Below, one piece after another: positions 8,862-18,100 of a stretch of 53,431 bases of DNA. Numbering within the stretch: the first letter of the stretch is position 1; each line of letters starts with the position of its first letter. The DNA comes from an uncultured Bacteroidales bacterium (GTDB taxonomy: Bacteria; Bacteroidota; Bacteroidia; Bacteroidales; F082), in NCBI GenBank assembly GCA_947303625.1, contig CAMYYV010000005.1, positions 1 through 53,431 of the forward strand, given 5' to 3'. The position numbers and the translations under genes were made by a program. The notes under the pieces are model-generated. The model saw only the letters and a list, made by a program, of their open reading frames with translations. It was not told the DNA's origin and searched no databases.

Positions 8862-8970
8862 AACTGAAGAGTTTAGAGGGTCACGGTGGCGACCGGTGTT
8901 TCAGTCACAAGTATAGGCAAAAAAGTGGACGTTCGTGAGCAGCTCCTTTAGGGGTAAAGGGATGCGAAAT

Positions 8971-9077
8971 CCGTGTCAACGGAGAGAAAAAAGTCATCAT
9001 TTTTGACATCCATTTTCGATGTCGGTGTCAACGATTGTGCAAATTTTTGAAAATCGGTTGACACGTGGTTGACACGG
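8971..9077. repeat. Cluster of four GTGTCAAC repeats in both orientations
   Basis: The 8-mer GTGTCAAC occurs at 8973-8980 and 9025-9032, and its complement at 9058-9065 and 9068-9075. The outer copies extend to a perfect 10-base inverted repeat (8971-8980 against 9068-9077). They lie in the non-coding gap between the 331-residue gene and the tRNA-Leu terminator. The pattern is that of a multi-copy protein-binding site, such as excisionase/integrase arm sites, an operator or a replication-protein site. Confidence 0.6.
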
Positions 9078-9092
9078 CAGGGGGACTTTTGG

Positions 9093-9132
9093 GAAATAAA
9101 AAACCCTAACTCGTTGATTTTCAGAGTTAGGG
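9093..9132 (-). terminator. Rho-independent terminator of the tRNA-Leu transcript
   Basis: A 9-base-pair stem (CCCTAACTC at 9104-9112 with its complement at 9124-9132) is followed on the minus strand by a run of T from 9103 to 9097. It lies 14 bases beyond the 3' end of tRNA-Leu(CAG), so it ends the two-tRNA transcript. Confidence 0.85.
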
Positions 9133-9146
9133 ATTTTTGTTGAGCG

Positions 9147-9228
9147 TGCCCCGAACAGGAGTCGAACCTGCACACCTCTCGATATACGCACCTGAAACGT
9201 ACGCGTCTACCAATTCCGCCATCGGGGC
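9147..9228 (-). tRNA. tRNA-Leu (anticodon CAG)
   Basis: The minus strand folds into a class II tRNA of 82 bases. The acceptor stem pairs 9222-9228 with 9148-9154 and the discriminator base is A. The D-arm contains GGAATTGGTAGACGC and the T-arm GGTTCGACTCC. The anticodon stem TACGT/GCGTA, with one G-U pair, holds the loop TTCAGGT, so the anticodon is CAG and it reads CUG. A variable arm of leucine type is present. CCA is not encoded, so it must be added after transcription. It is 10 bases from a second leucine tRNA and probably shares its promoter. Confidence 0.95.
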
Positions 9229-9238
9229 TTGGTGATTG

Positions 9239-9322
9239 TGCCCAGGACAAGAGTCGAACTTGCATGCCGTAATCGGCACCACCCCCTCAAAGTGGCGTGT
9301 CTACCAATTTCACCACCTGGGC
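9239..9322 (-). tRNA. tRNA-Leu (anticodon GAG)
   Basis: The minus strand folds into a class II tRNA of 84 bases, with the acceptor stem pairing 9316-9322 and 9240-9246 and discriminator A. The anticodon stem CCACT/GGTGG holds the loop TTGAGGG, so the anticodon is GAG, reading CUC and CUU. A long variable arm (GCCGATTACGGC) is typical of leucine tRNA. CCA is not encoded. It is the first of the two genes in the transcript. Confidence 0.95.
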
Positions 9323-9335
9323 TTGAAATCGGCGG

Positions 9336-9365
9336 CAAAAATACAACTTTTTTCATTGCCACAAG
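9336..9365 (-). promoter_or_regulatory. Bacteroidota-type promoter for the tRNA-Leu pair
   Basis: On the minus strand TATTTTTG (9343-9336) fits the TAnnTTTG -7 consensus, with a TTG (9364-9362) 18 bases further upstream as the -33 box. It ends 14 bases before the first tRNA, the expected distance. Confidence 0.65.
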
Positions 9366-9589
9366 CATTTTCAAGAAAAAAAATCTTCCTATGCCACATT
9401 CTCCTTCCAAGACATAAATTCAAATGAATATAACACACAAACGTATTCGACTGATTTTCAACACAAATAACTAGCAATAATCACGAATTTCTCATGATTT
9501 TTATTTTTGATAGTTCGTAGCTAATTCATGGTCATTCGTATTTAGAAAAGAAAAACGAAAATAATTGCGCGTTTTATGGTAAAATTCCT

Positions 9590-9597
9590 TAATTTTG
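9590..9597 (+). promoter_or_regulatory. -7 promoter box (TAnnTTTG) before the DUF4301 gene
   Basis: TAATTTTG fits the Bacteroidota -7 consensus and lies 16 bases before the start codon at 9614. A TTG at 9565-9567 is 22 bases upstream, longer than the usual 19, so the -33 box is weak. No other consensus box was found before the following plus-strand genes up to 30309, so this promoter could feed a very long transcript. Confidence 0.5.
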
Positions 9598-9613
9598 AAG
9601 CCTTTAAAACCTA

Positions 9614-11131
9614 ATGATTATGCTTACGGAAAAAGACCTACAACAGCTTTCGGAAAGAAACATCACTGAGAATCAAGTAATAAGCCAAGTCGCACAATTG
9701 AAAAGAGGCACGAAATTCGTCCAACTGATGCGTCCCGCCACCCCTGACGACGGCATCCTCCGCATGGACGAGGAAACCGTGAACATGATGACAGCCGTGT
9801 TCGATGCCGACAAGGAATTCTACCAGTTCACCAAGTTCGTCCCCGCCTCGGGCGCAGCCTCGCGCATGTTCAAAGACTTGTTCGCCTTTGCCGACAGCGG
9901 CGAAGACACCAAGTTCACCGACATCTTCTTTGCCCACATCCACAGCTTCGCCTTTTTCGATGACCTCAACGAGGCAACCAAACACCTCTATGGCCTCGAG
10001 GTCGACGCCCTGTTGCAACAAGGCCACAAGGTGGACGTGGTGAAAGCCCTGCTCCTCGACGACGGTCTCAACTACGGCAAACTTCCCAAGGCGCTACTGA
10101 AGTTCCACCACTACCCCACCTTCAACCGCTTGGCCCTGGAGGAACATCTGGTGGAGGCTGCCCGCTATGCTACTGACAACGAAGGCGTGGCCAAGCTCCA
10201 CTTCACCGTGTCGCCCGAACATGAGGAACCATTCAAAAAGACCGTCGATGCACTGATCGCCGACTACGAGAAGAAATACGGCGTTCACTACGACATCACC
10301 TATTCCTGCCAGAAGCCTTCCACCGACACCGTGGCCATTGACGCCAGCGGTGAGTTGTTCCGCGAGACCGACGACAAGATTTTGTTCCGCCCAGGCGGTC
10401 ACGGAGCCCTCATCGAGAACCTCAACGACCTCGGCGAAGAGATCGTCTTCATCAAGAACATCGACAATATCGTGCCTGAGACCAAAGCCGCCACGACCAT
10501 TGCCTATAAGAAAGTGCTGGCCGGTCTCCTCCTCCACCTGCAACAGCGTACCTTCGAATACTTGGAGATGCTCGACCAAGGCGCCGTCAGCGCCGACGAG
10601 CTCGACGAAGCCCTGCGTTTCGCCAAAGAGGACCTGATGATCGACATCCCCGACTTCGTGAACGAATACAACGACATTGAAAAGATCGACTACCTCTACA
10701 ATAAACTCAACCGCCCGATGCGCATCTGTGGCATGGTGAAGAACGAGGGCGAGCCCGGCGGTGGTCCTTTCTGGGTGAAGAACGACGACGACGAGGTGTC
10801 GCTGCAGATTATCGAATCGTCACAAATCGACCACAACAATGCGCAACAGGAGGCCATCTTCCAAGGCTCGACACACTTCAACCCCGTCGATCTGGTGTGC
10901 GGTTGCTGGAACTACCAAGGCGAGGCCTTCTGCCTGACCGACTACGTCGATACCAACACAGGCTTCGTCTCCAATAAGTCGAAAGATGGCCGCGAACTGA
11001 AGGCTCTCGAACTGCCTGGGCTCTGGAACGGCGCCATGGCCGACTGGATTACCATCTTCGTTGAAGTGCCCATCGAGACCTTCAACCCGGTGAAGACCGT
11101 GAATGACTTGCTAAAACCCATGCATAACTAA
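9614..11131 (+). CDS. DUF4301 family protein, possibly nucleotidyltransferase-like
   Basis: The 505-residue cytosolic protein matches the DUF4301 family common in Bacteroidota. Two segments resemble sugar-nucleotide pyrophosphorylases. PASGAASRMFK near residues 77-87 recalls their Gly-rich G-x-x-R-M-x-K nucleotide loop. RPGGHGALIENL near 259-270, followed by IVFIKNIDNIV, recalls the PGHGD...FVxNxDN segments of UDP-sugar pyrophosphorylases. I therefore infer a related GT-A-like fold; substrate unknown. The C-terminal half ends with a conserved HFNPVDLVCG...NYQGE segment. The gene is followed after 31 bases by the TerB-like gene. Family call firm, enzymatic reading tentative. Confidence 0.85.
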   Translation: MIMLTEKDLQQLSERNITENQVISQVAQLKRGTKFVQLMRPATPDDGILRMDEETVNMMTAVFDADKEFYQFTKFVPASGAASRMFKDLFAFADSGEDTKFTDIFFAHIHSFAFFDDLNEATKHLYGLEVDALLQQGHKVDVVKALLLDDGLNYGKLPKALLKFHHYPTFNRLALEEHLVEAARYATDNEGVAKLHFTVSPEHEEPFKKTVDALIADYEKKYGVHYDITYSCQKPSTDTVAIDASGELFRETDDKILFRPGGHGALIENLNDLGEEIVFIKNIDNIVPETKAATTIAYKKVLAGLLLHLQQRTFEYLEMLDQGAVSADELDEALRFAKEDLMIDIPDFVNEYNDIEKIDYLYNKLNRPMRICGMVKNEGEPGGGPFWVKNDDDEVSLQIIESSQIDHNNAQQEAIFQGSTHFNPVDLVCGCWNYQGEAFCLTDYVDTNTGFVSNKSKDGRELKALELPGLWNGAMADWITIFVEVPIETFNPVKTVNDLLKPMHN

Positions 11132-11162
11132 CTAATTGAATAACAATAAAACAAACTATATC

Positions 11163-11483
11163 ATGACATTAACCAAAGAAGAATTCAAGACCTTGGTGAT
11201 GCTTTATGCCGCCAACATCGACGGAAATATCCAATCGGAAGAAGTGAGAATCATGCTTGAGAAAAGCGGTTTCGACACCGTGGAGAAAATGGAGCACATC
11301 TTCGCCAAAATGAACGATGCCGAAGCGCTCGAATGCATCCGCGAGAACAAGCCCTTCTATGCCGAAACCGAAGCAGGCCGCCTTGAAATCATCCACGACA
11401 TCTGCGAGATTATCGAAGCCGACGAGAAGTGCACCCTCATCGAAGAACAGATGGTGAGAGAGATGAGAAGGGTGTTGGAATAA
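11163..11483 (+). CDS. TerB-like small acidic protein
   Basis: The product, 106 residues from the chosen start (MTLTKEEF at 11163; a longer frame begins at 11136), is an all-helical acidic protein. Its pattern resembles the TerB/DjlA-like domain: FKTLVMLYAANIDGNIQSEE carries the characteristic A-x-x-DG-x-I-x-x-EE metal-loop-like turn, repeated loosely later as IIEADEKCTLIEEQ. TerB domains occur in stress and phage-resistance clusters and may bind metal. It lies between DUF4301 and the channel gene with short gaps on both sides. The similarity is suggestive rather than certain. Confidence 0.6.
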   Translation: MTLTKEEFKTLVMLYAANIDGNIQSEEVRIMLEKSGFDTVEKMEHIFAKMNDAEALECIRENKPFYAETEAGRLEIIHDICEIIEADEKCTLIEEQMVREMRRVLE

Positions 11484-11543
11484 GGCTTCGATCTGAATCT
11501 CATCCTAAAGCATGGGTGAAAAACAAAAAAAAGACACAACCGC

Positions 11544-13691
11544 ATGAAGAAATCGCACAAAAGGCACCTGCTCCGTTTCGACCGAGCGTTGTCGAACAGC
11601 CTCATCAAACAAATCGGCATCTTAGCCGGCATCTTGCTGGTATCCCTATTGCTTTCGTACCTCTTCCTTTCTTTATCAGGAAGCGACTGGAAGGTGTTTT
11701 GCAAGAAGACCGACTTAGAACCCTGGCTGTTGCCCATCTATTTATTGATTGACGGCAATGCCCTCAACTGCCTATACATGGGAGGTCATGTTCATGGCTG
11801 GATGCTCATCGCCAGCAGCTTGACCTATTTGTGCGGCATCCTCATCTTCAACGGCATGCTCATCGGTGTGATCACCAACGCCATCGCCGACCGTGTCGAC
11901 AGCTACCGGAATGGCCTCACCCATTATCTTTACTCGGGCCACTACATCATCATGGGATTTGATGACATGGTTCCCTCTGTCATTCGCCACATCTTCGACA
12001 AAGACAAAGACGCCTATGTCCTACTGATGAGCGCCGTCGATGCCAACAGCATCCGCGAGAAGCTTCGCAAGACCTTCTCGGAGGAGCAAGCGGAACACAT
12101 CATCATCAACTACGGCCTGCGCACCTCCAAAGACTTCTACGCCGACATCCATCTTGAGGCCGCCGAGGAGGTTTTCATCGTTGGTCTCAGGTCGCTGCCT
12201 GCCCACGATGCCATGAACATCGAATGCATCGACAGTATCTGCAGCTACCTCAAAAACGACGTCAAGCAAGGACTCAAGCCCAAACGCATCACCTGCGTCT
12301 TCGAGGACTTGGACACCTATGCCTCCTTCAAGACCACCGAGATCTTCAAACATGTCGGCGATCTGGACATCGAGTTTGTACCATACAACTTCTACTCGGG
12401 ATGGGCCAACCAAGTGTTGCTCACCCGACACTACATGGAGAAGAGCCGTCTCGACGAGTCGTTCCCCTACCCTTCGGTATATGGCGACGGTATCACGCCC
12501 GACGACAACAAGTTCGTGCATCTGGTATTCGTCGGCATCACCAACCTTTCGGCAGCCTTTGCCGTGGAAGCGGCCAACATGATGCACTTCCCCAATTTCA
12601 GTGAAGCCACCAAGTCGCCCAAGACGCGTATCACCTTCATCGACACGGCCGTCGACCAAGAAAAGTCAGAATTCATCACCCGAAACCACCACCTTTTCGA
12701 AGTGCAATCCTATCTGCACCTTGACCTCTCCACCGACAGTCAGGAAGCAGCGACCCAAGAACTTATCAGCGAAAGCCTGTCGCGCCAGTTCTCGTGCCAC
12801 GACTTCCTTGACATAGAATTCGAATTCATCAAAGGCGACATCTTCTCGCAAAAGGTGCAACACGAAATCAGAAAATGGGCCACGTCGACCGATCGTTACC
12901 TCTCGCTCTTCCTCACCATGTCGGACCAAAGAAAGAATTTCATGATGGGTATGAACATGCCTGACGAGGTGTATGACAATGAGATTCCGCTTTTCATCCG
13001 CCAAACCCGTGCTGACAACTTCGTCACCAACTTGAGGGAAGCCGACGACAAAGTCTTTGGCTACAGCAGGTTCGACGGCGAGCAACTACAATCCTCACAA
13101 CGCAGGGGACGCTATGCCAACATCTATCCGTTCGGAATGAACGACATGGCATTCAGCACCGACGATACCTCCATCAACAGGGCCAAGCTCATCAACTTCC
13201 TGTATAGCACGGCCGACTACAACGACAACCATTTCATGGACATGAAAGAACTCGACGCCATGACACCCGAAAGCATTTGGACGCGGGCCGACGAAGACTG
13301 GAACAAACTCACCGTCGCACTCAAATGGTCGAACCTCTACTGTGTGTACAACATCCCCATCAAATTGGCCTCACTTCGCGCCATGCGTGGACTTCAGCCC
13401 AACGACTCCAGCCACGACACCGACCTGCTCTCGGAAAACGAAATCAAGATTATGGGCCGTGTCGAACACAACCGATGGAATGTGGAGAAACTCCTGATGG
13501 GTTACCGAAAAGCCAACGACGCAGAAGATAAATACTGCTATCCAGACCATGCCAAGAGCCTGAAGAACAATAAGAAACTATATATACACCACGACATCAG
13601 ACCCTACGACGATCTCGATGAAAGCACCAAGCAATGGGACCTTGAAATCGTCAAATACATCCCTTGGATCCTAAAGATAACAAGAGAGTAA
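11544..13691 (+). CDS. CASTOR/POLLUX-like ion channel with C-terminal RyR domain
   Basis: This 715-residue inner-membrane protein begins with a transmembrane helix at about 23-45. A second hydrophobic block at 90-115 leads into the segment NGMLIGVITNAIADRVDSYR and then GHYIIMGFDD, the same order seen in CASTOR/POLLUX-type channels, where the pore helix precedes RCK/TrkA-N-like Rossmann domains. Two such Rossmann-like regions follow (about 135-330 and 330-530). Residues about 630-715 form a RyR domain: VEHNRWNVEKLLMGYR, then HHDIRPYDDLDESTKQWD, as in ryanodine receptors and scattered bacterial proteins. The paralogue at 21557 shares the Rossmann/RyR part but lacks the membrane part. It could gate ion flow on binding a ligand. 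Channel activity and ligand are inferred. Confidence 0.8.
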   Translation: MKKSHKRHLLRFDRALSNSLIKQIGILAGILLVSLLLSYLFLSLSGSDWKVFCKKTDLEPWLLPIYLLIDGNALNCLYMGGHVHGWMLIASSLTYLCGILIFNGMLIGVITNAIADRVDSYRNGLTHYLYSGHYIIMGFDDMVPSVIRHIFDKDKDAYVLLMSAVDANSIREKLRKTFSEEQAEHIIINYGLRTSKDFYADIHLEAAEEVFIVGLRSLPAHDAMNIECIDSICSYLKNDVKQGLKPKRITCVFEDLDTYASFKTTEIFKHVGDLDIEFVPYNFYSGWANQVLLTRHYMEKSRLDESFPYPSVYGDGITPDDNKFVHLVFVGITNLSAAFAVEAANMMHFPNFSEATKSPKTRITFIDTAVDQEKSEFITRNHHLFEVQSYLHLDLSTDSQEAATQELISESLSRQFSCHDFLDIEFEFIKGDIFSQKVQHEIRKWATSTDRYLSLFLTMSDQRKNFMMGMNMPDEVYDNEIPLFIRQTRADNFVTNLREADDKVFGYSRFDGEQLQSSQRRGRYANIYPFGMNDMAFSTDDTSINRAKLINFLYSTADYNDNHFMDMKELDAMTPESIWTRADEDWNKLTVALKWSNLYCVYNIPIKLASLRAMRGLQPNDSSHDTDLLSENEIKIMGRVEHNRWNVEKLLMGYRKANDAEDKYCYPDHAKSLKNNKKLYIHHDIRPYDDLDESTKQWDLEIVKYIPWILKITRE

Positions 13692-13764
13692 CGACTCCTT
13701 TCATTGGAGCAGCCTTTCAGACAAAAAAACTTCAAATATCAACCTGCAGCAATACCAAAGAAAA

Positions 13765-15192
13765 ATGGCAGATATAGAAAACAAAGACCTCATCGACATT
13801 GACTTAGATGTTGAAAGCATTCTTTCGGAAGACGAAGAACGTTGGGAAGAGCTATTGAATGAAATCATGGCGGGGAACGTCATCCCCGTCATCGGACCCG
13901 ATTTCCAGATTTCTGACGAAAAGAACTTTCACGCACAACTTATCGACCTATTTGCGAAGAAATTCGGCATTGTTTCCGAAGTAACACCAGGAGCCGGTCC
14001 CCAAACCTTTTCTCAGCTGATCTACGACAAAAAGTTCCTGAACACGGCAAAGAAGCCCGATGTCATCTACAAACTCATCTATCAGGTACTTTCGAAGGTC
14101 AAGAAAAGACCGTCGGACCTGTTGCTGAGACTGCTGGGCACGAAGAAATTCCCCTTTGTCATCACCACCTCGTTCACTCCGGTGGTCGAGAGCGCCATGA
14201 AACAAGTGTGGGGCGAGGATAACGTCTCAGTGCTTCAATTCAGGAACGACCCCAGCCGCGATCTTAAGCCGGGAGAAGGCGACATCATGAACATAAAGAT
14301 GATGTCATCGCCCACCGTGTTCTATATGTTTGGAAAATACAGCGAAGAGAAAAACAGGTATGTCGTTTCCGATGTCGACATGATGGAGTTCTGCAAGTCG
14401 TGGCTTGCCGACCTGAAGACGCCGAGGCTACTCACCGAAGCCATCAAATCACGCTATCTCCTCGTGCTGGGAAACAACTACAGCGACTGGCTGTTCCGTT
14501 TCATCTGCTATTCGTTGCGTTCCTCTGCTGAAGACATGCGTTCGTCACTCATGGTCAGTTCGCATGCCGACGACAACGACCCCTTGATCCAATTCCTCAA
14601 CCGGCTTGAGACCTTCGTCCAAAGAGATCCCGAGTATGTGGTTGGCGAGATCGAGCGCCGCATCACGAAACGCGAAGACCCAGGCAAGCCCAAGGAGACG
14701 AACGACATGACATTCAAGACCGACGTCTTCCTCTCCTATTCCAGAAACGACGAGGCTTTCGTCAGGAGGCTCTACGACGTCCTCTCCAAACGCGGCCTTC
14801 GCGTGTGGTACGACCGTAAGGACATCAAGGCGGCAGACAATTGGCGGCAGGCCATTACCAACGGTATCAGGACGAGTCGCATCTTTGTACCCATCCTCAC
14901 TTCCAACATTGAGAACGAAATCATGGAAGTCCACGAATACCGGACCGAATGGAAAGAAGCGGTCTCCATTGCTGACAAGATTGGAGCCCGCACCTTCATC
15001 ATCCCCATCGTGGAAAAAGGTTTTGATTTCTACAACGAGCTTACCGACGTCCCCACCAAATTCTCTGAACGCAACGCAGTATGGTACGACCACGGCACCA
15101 ACCTCGAAACTATCGCCGCTGTCGTCGAGGATAAAGTCAATGAAGTTAAATCATTAGAACAGAAAATGAGCCATGGCAAATCCGTCAATTAA
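13765..15192 (+). CDS. SIR2-like / TIR fusion protein with a degenerate SIR2 domain
   Basis: Residues about 25-300 match the SIR2-like fold used in bacterial defence NADases: VIPVIGPDF (39-47) replaces the GAG loop, VITTSF (132-137) the TTNxD motif, and FYMFGKY (186-192) the LHG motif. The catalytic Asn is therefore Ser136 and the catalytic His is Phe189, so the domain probably binds but does not hydrolyse NAD-type ligands. Residues 318-460 form a TIR domain: DVFLSYSRND (320-329), WYDRKDI, SRIFVPILTSN, then YRTEWKEA with Glu395 at the catalytic position, so the TIR half looks intact. The stop overlaps the nSTAND start by 20 bases. I infer an NAD+-consuming effector controlled by its SIR2-like half. 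Confidence 0.88.
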   Translation: MADIENKDLIDIDLDVESILSEDEERWEELLNEIMAGNVIPVIGPDFQISDEKNFHAQLIDLFAKKFGIVSEVTPGAGPQTFSQLIYDKKFLNTAKKPDVIYKLIYQVLSKVKKRPSDLLLRLLGTKKFPFVITTSFTPVVESAMKQVWGEDNVSVLQFRNDPSRDLKPGEGDIMNIKMMSSPTVFYMFGKYSEEKNRYVVSDVDMMEFCKSWLADLKTPRLLTEAIKSRYLLVLGNNYSDWLFRFICYSLRSSAEDMRSSLMVSSHADDNDPLIQFLNRLETFVQRDPEYVVGEIERRITKREDPGKPKETNDMTFKTDVFLSYSRNDEAFVRRLYDVLSKRGLRVWYDRKDIKAADNWRQAITNGIRTSRIFVPILTSNIENEIMEVHEYRTEWKEAVSIADKIGARTFIIPIVEKGFDFYNELTDVPTKFSERNAVWYDHGTNLETIAAVVEDKVNEVKSLEQKMSHGKSVN

Positions 15193-18100
15193 CACCAACC
15201 CTTGGAAAGGACTGAATTACTACAAGGAAGGAGAAGTCCTTTACGGAAGGAACAGCGAGATTGAGAGCCTGTCCCAATATATACTCAACAACACCCAAAC
15301 CGTCCTATACGGAAAGTCAGGAATAGGCAAGTCGTCCATCCTGAACGCAGGCATCTTCCCCATTGCCCGAAGCAAGGGCCTGTTGCCCGTCCCCATCCGT
15401 CTCGACCACAGCAAGGGCAACTCCTATATAGAACAAATACGGACGGCCATCGTAGAAAGTGGTGCCGACGTCCATGAGATCCTTCCGCCCATTGACCCGG
15501 AAAAAGAAACGCTTTGGGAACACCTTCACCGCAACATCTTCTTCGACAAAGACGGGAAACGGGTGCAACTACTACTCGTGTTGGACCAATTTGAGGAAAT
15601 TTTCACCCTGCAACAGGACGAAAGAGTGAAACGGGCCTTCTTCGACGAAATCGCCGACGTCATCAACGACATCACACCTCTGTATATCGTCAAGGCCAAC
15701 AAAAAAGAAAGCGTCGACAACGTCGGCATCCAAGAAGTCACAGAGAGCCTTGATGACTTGGACATCGACTTTGAGTTGGAAGAAGCCTCCGCGTCAAACC
15801 AAGAGAACAGATACCTTCAGAAGATCGACCACCACATGGTCTTCACACTGCGCGAAGACTTCCTGTCGTATCTCGAACGCTATTCCTCCTACATTCCCGC
15901 CATGAAGTCGAACCGCTTCGCATTGCTTCCCATCAACGAAGAGCAAGCCGTCGACATCATCATGAAGCCTGTGGAGGGGTTGATTGACAAAGATGTGGCA
16001 GAGCTGATCATCCAAAAAGTCACGGGAAAGACGGGATTCCTCATCGACGACGTCCCCGAAATCGAAGTCGACTCCGCGGTGTTGTCACTTTACTTGAGCC
16101 GCATCTTCATCAAAAAAGGAGACAAAAACAAAATCACCGCCGACATCGTCAACCAATTCAGCGAGGACATCATCAAGGATTTCTATGTGGAATCCGTCGA
16201 GGGGCTGCCGCAAAACGAGATAGAAAAGATCGAGGACCTTCTCCTCACTTATGACGGAAGAAGAAACAACGTCTCGCGCAACGACCTGATCCGAGAAGGC
16301 GTTTCACGCGATGTCATCAAGACCCTCGTAGAGGACAAGAAACTGCTTCGGCAGTTCAGCTATCAGGACGACATCCGGGTCGAGTTCATGCACGACATCC
16401 TCTGTCCCATCGTTGACGAGCGCATCGACAAAAGGGAAATCGCCAAACAACAAGCCGAAGAGCAAAGGATTCAGGAAGAAAAGCAAAAGCGGCTGCTTGA
16501 AGAAGAGCAACGCAAGCGCGAAGCCATCGAGGCCAAAGCCGAGGCCGAACACAAACGCATGGAAGAAGAAGCCCTCTTGCAGCGCCGTAAGAACAGGGTG
16601 CGACTGACAGCGGCCATCTCGCTCCTCCTACTCGTCCTTCTGACATGGTTCACATGGTATTTCCTCACCAAGATGGAGTTCAGAGAAAGCTATGCGACTT
16701 TCACCTCCGAAGACGGCTGGCCGGTAGGCGTCGGAAAAAGTGTCAAAAGCGCCGATAGGGACCAAATGCCCGTCTTCTACCAACTCGTCAGAAACGGCTA
16801 TTATAACAGAAACACACGAGTGAACGTCGTCAATGGGGACTGGAACCTGGTTCAAAACGTCTTCGAGCAATCTCCGCTCGTCGGCCTCGACGAGACCGAC
16901 GGCGCCGACGAATACGCTGCGATCTTTGCCCAGATGCAACGGCAAACAGCCTATTGGATCTACACCCCCGACTCTGAAGGAAAGGTAAGCCGAATCACCG
17001 CCTTCGACATCAACGAGGAAGAACTGTATTCCATGCAGTTTTTCCGTTCAGGCCAAACCATTTGGGCCAACTACATCGACAAATACGGACAAGCGCTGAG
17101 GGTGAGAGACAACGGTGCTGACCGCATCAAGATCTCAACCGAAGACATCAACGGGCACCAGTACTATTCAAAGTTCTTGTTTTTCAATGCGACCAACGTC
17201 CCGGAGACCAACAAAGAAGGCGATTACGGCTACCAATACGATTTAGACCAAAACGGACAAATCGTCGCCACCTATCCCTTGGATTTGTTTGGCGATCCCA
17301 TCCCGGAAAAAAAGACCATCTTCGAGTCGTATGACGCCTATGGCCGCTGGATAAAATCGAGCAAGGGCCAGATGCATTATTCAAACCGTGCCGTGATTGC
17401 TTCTTACGACAATCGCAACGACACCATCAGGTTCGACGGCCAAGGTCATTTAATGCAAGCAACACCGTTGATGGATAATGGCTTCATAGAGATTTTGACC
17501 TATTCTGCCAACGACAGTCTACCTTACAGAATCGAGCGAAGAGAAGTGGGAGACCACCAATATACCGTCTCCTATTTCGCCAGCAAAACCGACTCGCCCG
17601 ATGCATCACGTCAACCCATCATCATCACCAAGACGGATTGGCCACCCTTCCATAAAATGGTTGTAGACACAACCTCGGAAAACGGGTTGACGAAAGTCAT
17701 CACCAGGTACTATGACGGAAACGGCGCGCTCGTGAAGGACAACGACTATCAATATAACAGCGAGATAGCCTATTACAACAGCAACAACGAAAACGTGAAA
17801 TCGTTGTGGTACAAAGATAACGACATCGTATATGCATACATTTACGAATATGAAGATGGAAGAATGGTAGCTCAGTCGGTCATGGGTTTGGATGGCCAGC
17901 CCATAAGATGCCCGGATTGGGAGGCCAGCGGTCTCAGCTACTATAAGATGCGACTCGTAAGCGACACCTACGACGAACTAGTGGCCATCAGAGGCATCAA
18001 CGAATTTGGAGATGAATCTCTTATCTCCTTGGAATACGGCAATACCGTGTATAAGTACGACATCACATCCGCCCCCTCTGCCGACACTTCCCTATCAATA

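Noticed and set aside
13692-13764. Separate promoter before the SIR2-TIR gene
   Set aside because: No TAnnTTTG box is present; a short imperfect CTCC...GGAG dyad is too weak to call.
15874-16646. Minus-strand frames opposite the nSTAND coiled coil
   Set aside because: They are shadows of a repetitive Glu/Lys-rich segment and have no family features.
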